Below, one piece after another: positions 32,639 through 41,309 of a stretch of 51,381 nucleotides of DNA (its first letter is position 1; each line of letters opens with the position of its first letter). This DNA is from Candidatus Muiribacteriota bacterium (GTDB lineage Bacteria > Muiribacteriota > DAOVTB01), in the NCBI GenBank assembly GCA_030633305.1, contig DAOVTB010000009.1, forward strand, positions 1 to 51,381, in the 5' to 3' direction. A program made the translations under genes and the position numbers. The notes below the pieces were generated by a model. It did no database searches and was not told where the DNA came from. It saw only the letters and a program-made list of their open reading frames with translations.

Positions 32639-33982
32639 ATGTATGATCTGATAATAATAGGAAGTGGACCAGGAGGTTATCCTGCAGCTATCAGAGCAGC
32701 TTCACGAGGCCTGAAAGTAGCGGTAGTGGAAAAAAATGAACTTGGCGGCGAATGCCTGAATTGGGGATGTATACCTACAAAAGCGTATCTGGAAGCCTCT
32801 TCAATGATAAAAAAAGCTAAACTTGCCAAAAGGATGGGAATCAAACTTGTTGTTGAAAGTATTGATTACAGTGGGATTGTAAAATTCAAGCAGAAGATAG
32901 TAAAAGGACTTGTAAAAGGAATTGGAAAATTATTCCAATCAAGAAATATAGAATTGATTTCAGGTAATGTTATGCAGGTGTCATCTGGAAGTGTAAAACT
33001 GGAGGATGGTACTGAAATAAAAGGAAAAGATATTATTATTGCAACTGGAAGTGAACCTAGGGAATTTGAAAAATTTCCTTTTAATGGATGTGTGTATTCC
33101 AATAGAACTATATTTGACCTGGATTATCTGCCTGAAAAAGTTGTTATTCTCGGTGGTGGTATCATGGGGGTTGAGTTCGCAACTTTTTTTTCTCAGCTCG
33201 GAAGTTCAGTAACTGTAGTTGAGTTTATGGATTCTTTGCTTACAGGTTTTTCAAGTTGGATAAGCACTGAAGTACTAAAGGGGTTGAAAAGAAATAAAGT
33301 TAAATTTATATTTAATGATACTGTGAGTAAAGTTGTTGAAAAATCAGAACAATCAATTGAGATTACTACAAAGGCAGGAAATGTTATTGAAAGTGATATT
33401 CTTTTAGTTACTGTTGGTCGAAAAAGAAGGACAGAATTTCTTAAGAATACACTGGATTTAGCTGAAAATGGACGTATAATCATTGATGAAAACTGCAGGA
33501 CTTCGCTTGAATCTGTTTGGGCTGTTGGTGATGTTGCCTCTGAGGTTATGCTGGCTCATAATGCCACGTTTCAGGGTTTAAAAGTTGTAGATCTTTTGAC
33601 AACTGGTAAAAGTAAAATAAGAACAGATATTGTTCCTGGAGTGGTTTTTTCAAATCCACCATTTGCAGTTGTAGGTGAAATTGATGAAGAAAAATTAAAG
33701 TATAGTGAATCGTCTTATGCACAGACAGGAATATCTGCTATTAAGGGTGCGGCAACTGGTAGAGTGAGAATTTTTGCTGATAAAGAAGAACTGTCGCTTA
33801 AAGGGGCTGAAATATATGGCGAGGGATCTCCAGAGATGATTATGCAGATTGTAAATGGATTGGTTATGAACCAGTCTGTAAAGGATTTAACTGAGATGAT
33901 TTATCCACATCCAACACTATGTGAGAATATACTTGAAGCTTGTGAAGATATGTTTGATGAAGCAATCCATAAAGTAAAGTGA
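32639..33982 (+). CDS. lpdA: Dihydrolipoamide dehydrogenase-like flavoprotein
   Basis: 447 residues. It has the FAD GSGPGGYPAAIRAA motif near the N-terminus, the redox-active Cys pair Cys39/Cys44 in ECLNWGCIPTK, an NAD-binding VILGGGIMGVEFATFF, and a C-terminal YPHPTLCENI with the active-site His-Glu dyad region. It oxidises dihydrolipoyl groups, usually of pyruvate or glycine-cleavage complexes, but no E1, E2 or H-protein gene is nearby, so the partner is unknown. AAGGAG precedes the ATG. MutS follows after ten bases and is likely co-transcribed. Confidence 0.88.
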   Translation: MYDLIIIGSGPGGYPAAIRAASRGLKVAVVEKNELGGECLNWGCIPTKAYLEASSMIKKAKLAKRMGIKLVVESIDYSGIVKFKQKIVKGLVKGIGKLFQSRNIELISGNVMQVSSGSVKLEDGTEIKGKDIIIATGSEPREFEKFPFNGCVYSNRTIFDLDYLPEKVVILGGGIMGVEFATFFSQLGSSVTVVEFMDSLLTGFSSWISTEVLKGLKRNKVKFIFNDTVSKVVEKSEQSIEITTKAGNVIESDILLVTVGRKRRTEFLKNTLDLAENGRIIIDENCRTSLESVWAVGDVASEVMLAHNATFQGLKVVDLLTTGKSKIRTDIVPGVVFSNPPFAVVGEIDEEKLKYSESSYAQTGISAIKGAATGRVRIFADKEELSLKGAEIYGEGSPEMIMQIVNGLVMNQSVKDLTEMIYPHPTLCENILEACEDMFDEAIHKVK

Positions 33983-33991
33983 GGAATTCAA

Positions 33992-36685
33992 TTGGCTAAT
34001 AAAGATACACCCATGATGAAACAGTATTTTGAAATCAAAAGCGGGCTTCATGATGCCATTTTGTTTTTCCGGCTGGGTGATTTCTACGAAATGTTTTATG
34101 AAGATGCAAGAATTGCATCAAGAGAACTGGATATCACTTTAACGACTAGAAACAGGAATAGTCCGAATCCTGTTCCACTGGCAGGTATTCCATATCATTC
34201 TGTAAATCCGTATATTTCAAAACTTGTCAACAAGGGATACAAGGTTGCTATTTGTGATCAGGTAGAAGACCCAGCGCTTGCAAAAGGAATTGTAAAGCGT
34301 GAAGTTGTAAGGATAGTTACACCTGGAACTGTTATTGAGTCGGAATGTCTGGATTCAAAGAGTAATAACTTTCTGGCATCAATAGTATTTAATTCCAAAA
34401 AAGGAGAATTTCTTTTTGCATATTGCGATTTTTCTACTGGTGGTGCAATAACTGCAGTGAAATGGGGGAATGTAAGAACTTCAGATTTCAGTCAGATAGT
34501 TTCCCTTATTATTAAAATAAATCCATCAGAAGTAATATACAGTTTACCAGAAGTTTTTGAAAATAGATTGATCTCATTGAGCGATTCAGGAGTCATAAAA
34601 AATATTCAGGAAATGGAAAATTTTGAAACTGTAAAGCAGGATTGGAAGGAGATATTGAAAGACTATTTCAATATGCTATCGCTTGAAGGTTTTGGAATTG
34701 GGAATGATGATGATATGTCAGATGTGGCTGCGCTGATCGAATATATCAGTGAAAATCAGAAAAGAAAATTCAGAAATTTTTTCCAAATTAAAATCCAGAA
34801 TGAGGAAGAATTTTTACAACTGGATCCAAATACTGTTCAGAATCTGGAATTAACACAGGCTCTTAATCCACATGATAAAGGTACTACGTTACTGGAAGTG
34901 TTGGATCGTACAGTTTCAGCTCCCGGCGGAAGATACATGAAAAAACAGCTTGTAATTCCACTTCGAAATCGTAAAATGATTGAGGAGAGGCTTTCGCGTG
35001 TAGGATACTTTGTTGAAAATCTGTATCTTAGAGAAAAACTGAGGGAATTACTTAAGGAATTTTATGATCTTGAGCGAATATTGAGTAAACTTATTTATGG
35101 ATCAACTGCAAAGCGTGATCTTATAAACCTGAAAAATTCTCTTATTATTGTCAACGAGATCCACTCACTTTTCAAGGATTCAGATTTTCCACTTATTCAA
35201 GAATTCATAAATGAGCTTCATCTATTAAGCAATATTATTGATTTGCTTGATAAAGGTCTGGAGGATGATTTAGACAGCCAGTTTCTTATTCGAAAGGGAT
35301 ATGATTCTGAACTTGACCATTTTAGAGAACTTATGCTTTTTGGAAAAGAAAAGATTATTGAACTACAGAATAAAGAGAAGAGTGAGACTGGAATTAAAAC
35401 TCTGAAAATTAAATATAATAAAGTCTTTGGATATTTTTTTGAGGTAACAAAATCCAATTTAAATATGGTTCCTGAAAGATTTATTCGAAAGCAGACACTT
35501 GTAAATGCTGAACGTTTCTATACACAGGAATTAAAGACCATAGAGGATGAAATAACAATCGCCAAGGAAAAAACCGAGCAGTTTGAAAAAGAATTTTTTA
35601 AGCAGCTTATAGCCAGTGTCCTTGAATTTAAAGAAAAAATAAGTGAGGATGTCGAGATTATTTCCAGGCTTGACTTTTATTCTGCACTTGCAACAATTGC
35701 AGTTGTTCTGGATTATGTAAAACCGGAGATTGTAACTGATGGTAAAATAGATATTATTGACGGACGACACCCTGTAGTGGAAAGAAAACTTGATGATACA
35801 GATTTTGTTCCAAACAGTCTTTTACTCGATAATGAAAGTGAACAGATTCAGATTATTACAGGTCCGAATATGAGTGGTAAATCTACTTTTATCAGGCAGA
35901 CTGCGATAATTGTTCTGATGGCACATATAGGTTCTTATGTACCTGCAGCAAAGGCAAAGATCAGTATTTGTGACAGAATTTTTACGAGAGTTGGAGCCAG
36001 TGACAGATTAAGTCAGGGATTGTCAACTTTTATGGTTGAAATGACTGAAACTGCCAATATTCTTAACAATGCTACTGCTGATTCATTGATAATATTTGAT
36101 GAAGTTGGGCGAGGAACATCAACATATGATGGAGTTTCCATAGCTTGGGCGATAGTAGAATACCTTCATGATCTTGGTGGAAGTGGAGTAAAAACTCTTT
36201 TTGCAACACATTATCATGAACTGGTAGAACTGGAAAAAATCTTGACTCGTGTTGTCAATTATAATATTGCAGTGAGCGAGACTTCTGAGGGAATCTTTTT
36301 TCTGCACAAGATAGAAAGGGGTGGAACTGATAAATCCTATGGTATTGAAGTGGCAAAAAGAGCTGGAATTCCATACGATGTTATTGAAAGAGCAGGAAAT
36401 ATATTAAAGGAACTTGAACTCTGCAATGAAATTCCTTCAATTGGAATTGAGACTCAAATGCCCACTGAGGAATTAAGACTTTTTGATACAAAAGAAAGTA
36501 TTCTTGAAAAGGAGTTAAACGCTATTAAACCAGAAAATATGACTCCTATTGAAGCGTTGAATGTTCTTTTCAAATTGAAAAATTTGAAATCCGGTTCGCC
36601 GAGAAAGGAAGAAATGATCATAAAGAGTGCCAGGCGAAAGCGTGTTCCAAAGAAAAAAATGGACGATAATCTTTCACTTTTTTGA
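33992..36685 (+). CDS. mutS: DNA mismatch repair protein MutS
   Basis: 897 residues from a TTG start with GAGGAA eight bases upstream. The N-terminal mismatch-wedge motif is present (FFRLGDFYEMFYEDA, containing the Phe-x-Glu), along with the connector, lever and clamp regions. The ATPase domain has Walker A TGPNMSGKSTF near residue 625, the STFMVEMTE signature, and DEVGRGTSTYDG near 700. The tail is basic (SARRKRVPKKK) and ends DDNLSLF, a QLxLF-like beta-clamp-binding motif. This is MutS1. No mutL is in the window. Confidence 0.96.
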   Translation: MANKDTPMMKQYFEIKSGLHDAILFFRLGDFYEMFYEDARIASRELDITLTTRNRNSPNPVPLAGIPYHSVNPYISKLVNKGYKVAICDQVEDPALAKGIVKREVVRIVTPGTVIESECLDSKSNNFLASIVFNSKKGEFLFAYCDFSTGGAITAVKWGNVRTSDFSQIVSLIIKINPSEVIYSLPEVFENRLISLSDSGVIKNIQEMENFETVKQDWKEILKDYFNMLSLEGFGIGNDDDMSDVAALIEYISENQKRKFRNFFQIKIQNEEEFLQLDPNTVQNLELTQALNPHDKGTTLLEVLDRTVSAPGGRYMKKQLVIPLRNRKMIEERLSRVGYFVENLYLREKLRELLKEFYDLERILSKLIYGSTAKRDLINLKNSLIIVNEIHSLFKDSDFPLIQEFINELHLLSNIIDLLDKGLEDDLDSQFLIRKGYDSELDHFRELMLFGKEKIIELQNKEKSETGIKTLKIKYNKVFGYFFEVTKSNLNMVPERFIRKQTLVNAERFYTQELKTIEDEITIAKEKTEQFEKEFFKQLIASVLEFKEKISEDVEIISRLDFYSALATIAVVLDYVKPEIVTDGKIDIIDGRHPVVERKLDDTDFVPNSLLLDNESEQIQIITGPNMSGKSTFIRQTAIIVLMAHIGSYVPAAKAKISICDRIFTRVGASDRLSQGLSTFMVEMTETANILNNATADSLIIFDEVGRGTSTYDGVSIAWAIVEYLHDLGGSGVKTLFATHYHELVELEKILTRVVNYNIAVSETSEGIFFLHKIERGGTDKSYGIEVAKRAGIPYDVIERAGNILKELELCNEIPSIGIETQMPTEELRLFDTKESILEKELNAIKPENMTPIEALNVLFKLKNLKSGSPRKEEMIIKSARRKRVPKKKMDDNLSLF

Positions 36686-36691
36686 CGTTAT

Positions 36692-36720
36692 TTGCCAAAG
36701 TAATACTACTCTGATATTAT
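36692..36720 (+). promoter_or_regulatory. Sigma-A type promoter for the TPR-to-DUF1786 operon
   Basis: TTGCCA at 36692-36697, a 17-base spacer and TATTAT at 36715-36720, 30 bases before the ATG. It appears to drive the whole run to 42373, because all later genes overlap or abut. Confidence 0.6.
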
Positions 36721-36750
36721 AGATAAAATTTAATTAACAAGAGGTATCGA

Positions 36751-38544
36751 ATGAAAAAAATTATTTTAATAACTTTATTACTAGCGTTTTCAATTTCTGT
36801 GGTTCTTCAGGCCCAGGCTCCGTTGCCAGTTGGTCCTGTTAAAAAGAAAGAAGTTAAAAAGCTTGATGTTAAAGCTGTATCAGAATGGTTGGCAAAAGCA
36901 TTTAGAAAAGTTCCAGTTATAAATAAGAAAGTTTATAATATGCCTAAATATTTCGCTAAAGTAAAGCATCCTGAAAAGTTTAATGTAATATTAAGATCTC
37001 AGGATAACTTAAGATTTGTATCAAACAAGACTTTTGAAAAAGATCTTCCTGCAGTACTTGCTTTAAGATGCAGTATGTCCTCGGATTATATAAAAAATGA
37101 TTATAACGATGATGAGTTAAAGCGATATATAAAAATATTACAATTTGTTTATTCAGACTATAAGGAACTGTATTCTGAAACAATTAAAATTAATGGATTA
37201 GATGCAATGAGGACATTGTGGACATTCAAGTATACCTTTGATAAGAAAAAAGATAATGGAAAAACTGATGGCAAGGAGATTAAAGGCAAGAAGAAAGAAG
37301 TTGACTCTGTGCTTATGGTTGGGGCAATGATAAATGTTTATTTTTTGAATTTCCGATATCAGTTTCTATATGAAGTTCCTGCAAAACAATATTATAAATT
37401 TAGAGGAACTTTTCAAAAATTCGTAAAAAACACAAAAATCAAGAAGTTTGGTGATGCAGATAAAAATAAATTGAAAGATGCGTTCAAACTTCTTGCTGAG
37501 AAAAAATTTAAAAAGGCTTTCACAGCTTTTGAAAAAGCTGTGAAAAGTAATCCTGATTTTTATCCTGCACTTGAAGGTAAATATTATTCATATTTAGGTG
37601 CTGGAAAAGAAAAAGAGGGTCTGGCACTTTTACAGAAAAGCCAGGAAAAATTTCCAGCTATCGATAACTTTTATTTAAAGGAATTTGATTATTATAAAGC
37701 TCGTAAAGATGAAAATAGTATAAATAAATTACTTAAAAAAGTTTTTGAGAGTGATCTAAACTCATCACTTTTTTATACTGAAGCTGCTTTTTATCTGGCC
37801 ACTAAGCCTCAGGTTAAAGAAAAATTGATCAAGGCACTACTCAATCTGGCTAATAATAAAGATCCACTTAACAGTATGGCATGGTCAAATACGGCTAAAT
37901 ATTTTATGTTGAAGGGGAAATATATTGTTGCAGAAGCTTTTTTAAGTCAGGTTTTAAAACTTGATCCAACAAACAAAGCATTGTGGATTCACATAAGTGA
38001 GGTTTATCTTAAGATACCTGGTATGAAAAAGAAATCTATTGAAGCACTTAGAAAATTGGCATATCTTTATTCAGAAGATGTTGATTCATTGACTCTTCTG
38101 GCAAATGCACTGGTTAAAGATAATCAGATAAAAGTTGCAGTCCAGATTTTTAACAAAGTTTTTTCATTAGATCCAGATTATATTCCTGCTCTAACAACTG
38201 TTGGGCTTAATATGTATCAGATGAAGGATTATAAAAATGCATTGAACTGTTTTGAAAATATTCATAAACAGCGACCAGAGGATTTCCATGTTATGAATTA
38301 TGCTGGAATGTGTTATTACTTTCTTGGTAATGATGAAAAAGCAAAAAAAATGTTTAATAAAATGATAAAGCAGAAACCTGATATTGATTTTGGATATATG
38401 GGATTGGGACTTTTATATAGCCGACAGGAAAAATTAAAAAAGGCAATTAAGTGTTTTGATAAAGTCCTTGAGTTAAATCCAAATAACAGGTATGCAAGTC
38501 AGATGAAGGCTACTGTTGTTAGAAATAAGTTCAATAAAAAGTAA
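36751..38544 (+). CDS. Exported TPR-repeat protein
   Basis: 597 residues with a signal peptide (MKKIILITLLLAFSISVVLQAQA). Residues about 35-225 are a non-TPR alpha/beta region. From about 245 to the end there are roughly ten tetratricopeptide units, such as YPALEGKYYSYLGAGKEKEGLALL and YASQ-terminated DKVLELNPNNR; the canonical W/LG/Y/A/P positions are visible. Periplasmic TPR proteins act as assembly or lipoprotein-like scaffolds, in some pilus systems as PilF-type factors. GAGG lies upstream of the ATG. It is the first gene of an operon containing PilN/PilO-like, HEAT and DUF1786 proteins. Confidence 0.8.
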   Translation: MKKIILITLLLAFSISVVLQAQAPLPVGPVKKKEVKKLDVKAVSEWLAKAFRKVPVINKKVYNMPKYFAKVKHPEKFNVILRSQDNLRFVSNKTFEKDLPAVLALRCSMSSDYIKNDYNDDELKRYIKILQFVYSDYKELYSETIKINGLDAMRTLWTFKYTFDKKKDNGKTDGKEIKGKKKEVDSVLMVGAMINVYFLNFRYQFLYEVPAKQYYKFRGTFQKFVKNTKIKKFGDADKNKLKDAFKLLAEKKFKKAFTAFEKAVKSNPDFYPALEGKYYSYLGAGKEKEGLALLQKSQEKFPAIDNFYLKEFDYYKARKDENSINKLLKKVFESDLNSSLFYTEAAFYLATKPQVKEKLIKALLNLANNKDPLNSMAWSNTAKYFMLKGKYIVAEAFLSQVLKLDPTNKALWIHISEVYLKIPGMKKKSIEALRKLAYLYSEDVDSLTLLANALVKDNQIKVAVQIFNKVFSLDPDYIPALTTVGLNMYQMKDYKNALNCFENIHKQRPEDFHVMNYAGMCYYFLGNDEKAKKMFNKMIKQKPDIDFGYMGLGLLYSRQEKLKKAIKCFDKVLELNPNNRYASQMKATVVRNKFNKK

Positions 38545-38545
38545 C

Positions 38546-38899
38546 TTGAAACTGCGACTTTTTATAATAACTCTGTTAATTTTTGCTGCAATTATTCAGA
38601 TGCAGTTCTATTATAATAGAATTAAAATTGACCAGAAAATTGTTCCTATAAGATTTCAGATAGCGAATACTGCTGCGCTTTTAAAATCGTTTGAGTATTT
38701 CAAAACTGGGGAATTAAGGCTTGATAAAATTGAATATATCAATAAATTCCTGAAGGTTTCTGGGAAAATTAAGTTAATTTCACAAGAAAAATTTCTGAAA
38801 AAACTGAAGTCATTACCTTTTATCCAGGTGTTTAAATACAAAATTGAAAAAAATGGAGTCTTCAAATTTATATGTATGGAAAATTCCTTAATTTTTTAA
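38546..38899 (+). CDS. Small single-span membrane protein, PilN-like
   Basis: Start uncertain: TTG 38546, one base after the preceding stop, gives 117 residues beginning MKLRLFIITLL; TTG 38516 would add ten polar residues inside the previous gene. A single membrane helix (about 3-20) is followed by a helix and then a strand-helix-strand unit: LKVSGKIKLISQEKFLKKLKSLPFIQ is followed by VFKYKIEKNGVFKF. That order resembles the periplasmic ferredoxin-like domain of PilN/GspL, without the cytoplasmic arm. The resemblance is by pattern only. It overlaps the next gene by 28 bases. Confidence 0.5.
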   Translation: MKLRLFIITLLIFAAIIQMQFYYNRIKIDQKIVPIRFQIANTAALLKSFEYFKTGELRLDKIEYINKFLKVSGKIKLISQEKFLKKLKSLPFIQVFKYKIEKNGVFKFICMENSLIF

Positions 38900-39162
38900 T
38901 ACTCGTGCTTTTACTTTTTAATATGGTGTTTTTTTATAAGGTTAATAAAAGGCTGACTCATAAAAGTTTTATATTGAAAAGTACAAGTATTAAAAAAAGC
39001 TCAAACATGAAATTTAATGGAAAAGATGTAACTGCAGTTTTTAATAAAAAATCTGAACTAAAAGAATTTTTGAAAAAATATTTTAATTTTGATAATATTA
39101 CATTAAAAGAAATACTCTGGAAAAACTGTGAAGTATTTGTTACATTTAATATAGATGAGTAA
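38872..39162 (+). CDS. Small single-span membrane protein, PilO-like
   Basis: 96 residues. One membrane span (about 5-22, FLNFLILVLLLFNMVFF) precedes a short linker and a compact domain whose order, KDVTAVFNKKSELKEFLKK then ITLKEILWKNCEVFVTFNI, matches the strand-helix-strand-strand pattern of PilO/GspM ferredoxin-like domains (strand, helix with FLK, then two strands). It is about half the length of normal PilO because the coiled-coil region is missing. It overlaps the genes on both sides, by 28 and 8 bases. Confidence 0.5.
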   Translation: MYGKFLNFLILVLLLFNMVFFYKVNKRLTHKSFILKSTSIKKSSNMKFNGKDVTAVFNKKSELKEFLKKYFNFDNITLKEILWKNCEVFVTFNIDE

Positions 39163-39322
39163 AATAAAGTATATTCTGATTTTTATTTTTACTTTATTAT
39201 TTATCCTTATGACAATTGCCGATATAAAAGATAATAATATTCGTATTAGTTATGGTAAAGATGTCAGGGAATTGTATATAAACACTGTTGCTGACGGTAT
39301 AATCAGGTTTACGGGGGAGTAA
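39155..39322 (+). CDS. 55-residue single-span membrane protein
   Basis: A short gene from ATG 39155 to TAA 39322. It overlaps the previous gene by eight bases and ends one base before the HEAT-protein ATG. The first 20 residues are a membrane helix (YILIFIFTLLFILMTIA), followed by a 33-residue polar tail with alternating strand-like text (NNIRISYGKDVRELY, GIIRFTGE). The end resembles the short periplasmic strand motif of GspC/PilP-type proteins, but it is too short to be sure. Tight packing between genes argues that it is real. Confidence 0.5.
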   Translation: MSKIKYILIFIFTLLFILMTIADIKDNNIRISYGKDVRELYINTVADGIIRFTGE

Positions 39323-39323
39323 G

Positions 39324-41309
39324 ATGTCTGAGAATAAGATCAAAATCGAGGATTTGCTCGAAAAGTTTAATCATGAAGTATGGGAAGAACGGAAAAAGAC
39401 TTCAGACATTATCAGTAAATTAGGATCCCCTGTGGTTCCACACTTGATTAATTCTCTAAAAACAGATAGTGATAACATGAGGTACTGGTCTATCCGTACT
39501 CTTGGAGAAATCTCTACCCCGGATGCTTTAAAAGCAATATTACTGATTCTTGACAGCAAGGACTATAAATATCGAACTTATGCTGTGCAGGCATTAAAGA
39601 ATTGTAAAAATGAAATCATAATAAATAAACTTGCAGATTGTCTTGATGATCCCAGCTGGGAAGTTGCAAACAATAGTGCTCAAACTCTGGAATGCATTGG
39701 TGCAGTTGCAATACCCATTTTGATCAGACGATTAAAAAAGTCTTCTGATAACGTGTCATTCTGGATAATTAAAATTATTTCTAAAGTAAAGCTTGAAATA
39801 CTGGTCCAGTTTTTAAAATATAAAAACAGGAGTATCAGGCTGTTTATTACTGAGGCTCTTGGCGATCTTAACAGTATGACTGCGATCAAACTTCTGCTTA
39901 GATTCCTTGATGATCAGTATTGGGATGTTAAACAGAATGCAGTTGATTCTCTTGTTAAAATTGGAGATAAAGTTATTGAACCATTGTTACATTACATAAA
40001 AGGTAAAGATAGCGAGACATATTTATGGGCTGAAAAGATTTTTGATAATATTGAGATACGGATGATCACTCCGCTGATTAATCTTTTGAAATCCGGTGAT
40101 AGGGATATAAAAGTTAATGTTGCAAAATTACTTGGAAATACCAATGACCGTAGAGTCATTGGGCCTCTTATTGAAGCATTAAGTGATAAATCATGGTTTG
40201 TTGCAAAAGCATCAGCGAATGCTCTTGTAAGATTGGGTAATAGTCCTGATACCAAGCATGAACTTGCTGATTTGATAACAAAGATTATTAAAGATCCAAC
40301 GGCTCAGTCAAATTTGAGATATTGGGCTGTTTTTGTATTGACTCATATTGGAGATGACGCTGTTAAACTTTTACTTGAAGGAATTGAGCATGAAGAAAAA
40401 GAAATAAGACAGACTATTGTAAAAGCAATGGGAGAAGCAAGAATCGATGCTGCTGTTGAAACTCTTGTAAAATGTCTCAATGACCAGTCATGGCCAGTCA
40501 GAGATTGTGCTGCAAAAGCCCTTGTGAATTATGGAAGTAGAATAGCAATAACACTTTCAAAATACCTGTTGGAACAAAACGAAGCTTTGACTTCCTGGGT
40601 TAAAAATATTATTGGCCAGGTTGGCTATGAAAGTGTTGAAGATTTTCGAAGTATTTTGATGAATTCCACTGTCAATGAAGAAAGAATGTCTTCAGCAATG
40701 GCTCTTGGTATAATTGGTGGGAAAGTTGCCATAGATACATTAGTTTATGTCGTGCTTAATGATCGGGATGACTGGGTAAGAAGAGCAGCAGCAATGGGAT
40801 TAAGTGAAATTACTGATGTTGAAGCCATACCTGCACTTCTTCAGTTGCTGGATGATAAAAGTGAAGAAATCATAAGTTTTTCAGTTGAAGCATTATCAAA
40901 AATTGGTGGTGATGCCGTTAAAGATAAACTTGTTGCTGAACTTGAAAATAATCCGAATCCAGAGAAGGAGTTTTATATTTATACAGCTCTTGCACAACTT
41001 GGTGTAGAGGATGCTTTTTTACCTGTTGTCGATGGATTAGACAAGGAAAATGAAAATGTCATGGTAAGAACAGTTATGAAAGCTATTGAACGAATTGGTA
41101 AACCAATAGTACCTTTTCTAGTTGAACAGCTTACAAGAAAAGAATGGCATGTCAGGAATCGTGTTCAAATATCACTTACAAAAATGGGACATGATATTCT
41201 TGATGATTTAAAAGAAATCAGGGATGCAAATGATGATAAAGATGTTAAATTCTGGTTGAATAAAATAATTCGAGAAATTGAAAAGAAGGATGAAATATTA
41301 AGAAAATGA
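39324..41309 (+). CDS. HEAT-repeat protein
   Basis: 661 residues with no signal peptide, built almost wholly of about 30-residue HEAT/PBS-lyase-type repeats; recurring marks are DxSWxVxxxAAxALVxxG, PLIxxLKSGDRDIKVNVAKLLG and ALGIIGG. About 18-20 repeats cover residues 15-640. Such solenoids are protein-protein docking surfaces in the cytoplasm. GGGGGAG precedes the ATG. It overlaps the DUF1786 gene by ATGA, so the two are probably made in proportion. A scaffold for the small membrane proteins upstream is a plausible but untested role. Confidence 0.88.
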   Translation: MSENKIKIEDLLEKFNHEVWEERKKTSDIISKLGSPVVPHLINSLKTDSDNMRYWSIRTLGEISTPDALKAILLILDSKDYKYRTYAVQALKNCKNEIIINKLADCLDDPSWEVANNSAQTLECIGAVAIPILIRRLKKSSDNVSFWIIKIISKVKLEILVQFLKYKNRSIRLFITEALGDLNSMTAIKLLLRFLDDQYWDVKQNAVDSLVKIGDKVIEPLLHYIKGKDSETYLWAEKIFDNIEIRMITPLINLLKSGDRDIKVNVAKLLGNTNDRRVIGPLIEALSDKSWFVAKASANALVRLGNSPDTKHELADLITKIIKDPTAQSNLRYWAVFVLTHIGDDAVKLLLEGIEHEEKEIRQTIVKAMGEARIDAAVETLVKCLNDQSWPVRDCAAKALVNYGSRIAITLSKYLLEQNEALTSWVKNIIGQVGYESVEDFRSILMNSTVNEERMSSAMALGIIGGKVAIDTLVYVVLNDRDDWVRRAAAMGLSEITDVEAIPALLQLLDDKSEEIISFSVEALSKIGGDAVKDKLVAELENNPNPEKEFYIYTALAQLGVEDAFLPVVDGLDKENENVMVRTVMKAIERIGKPIVPFLVEQLTRKEWHVRNRVQISLTKMGHDILDDLKEIRDANDDKDVKFWLNKIIREIEKKDEILRK

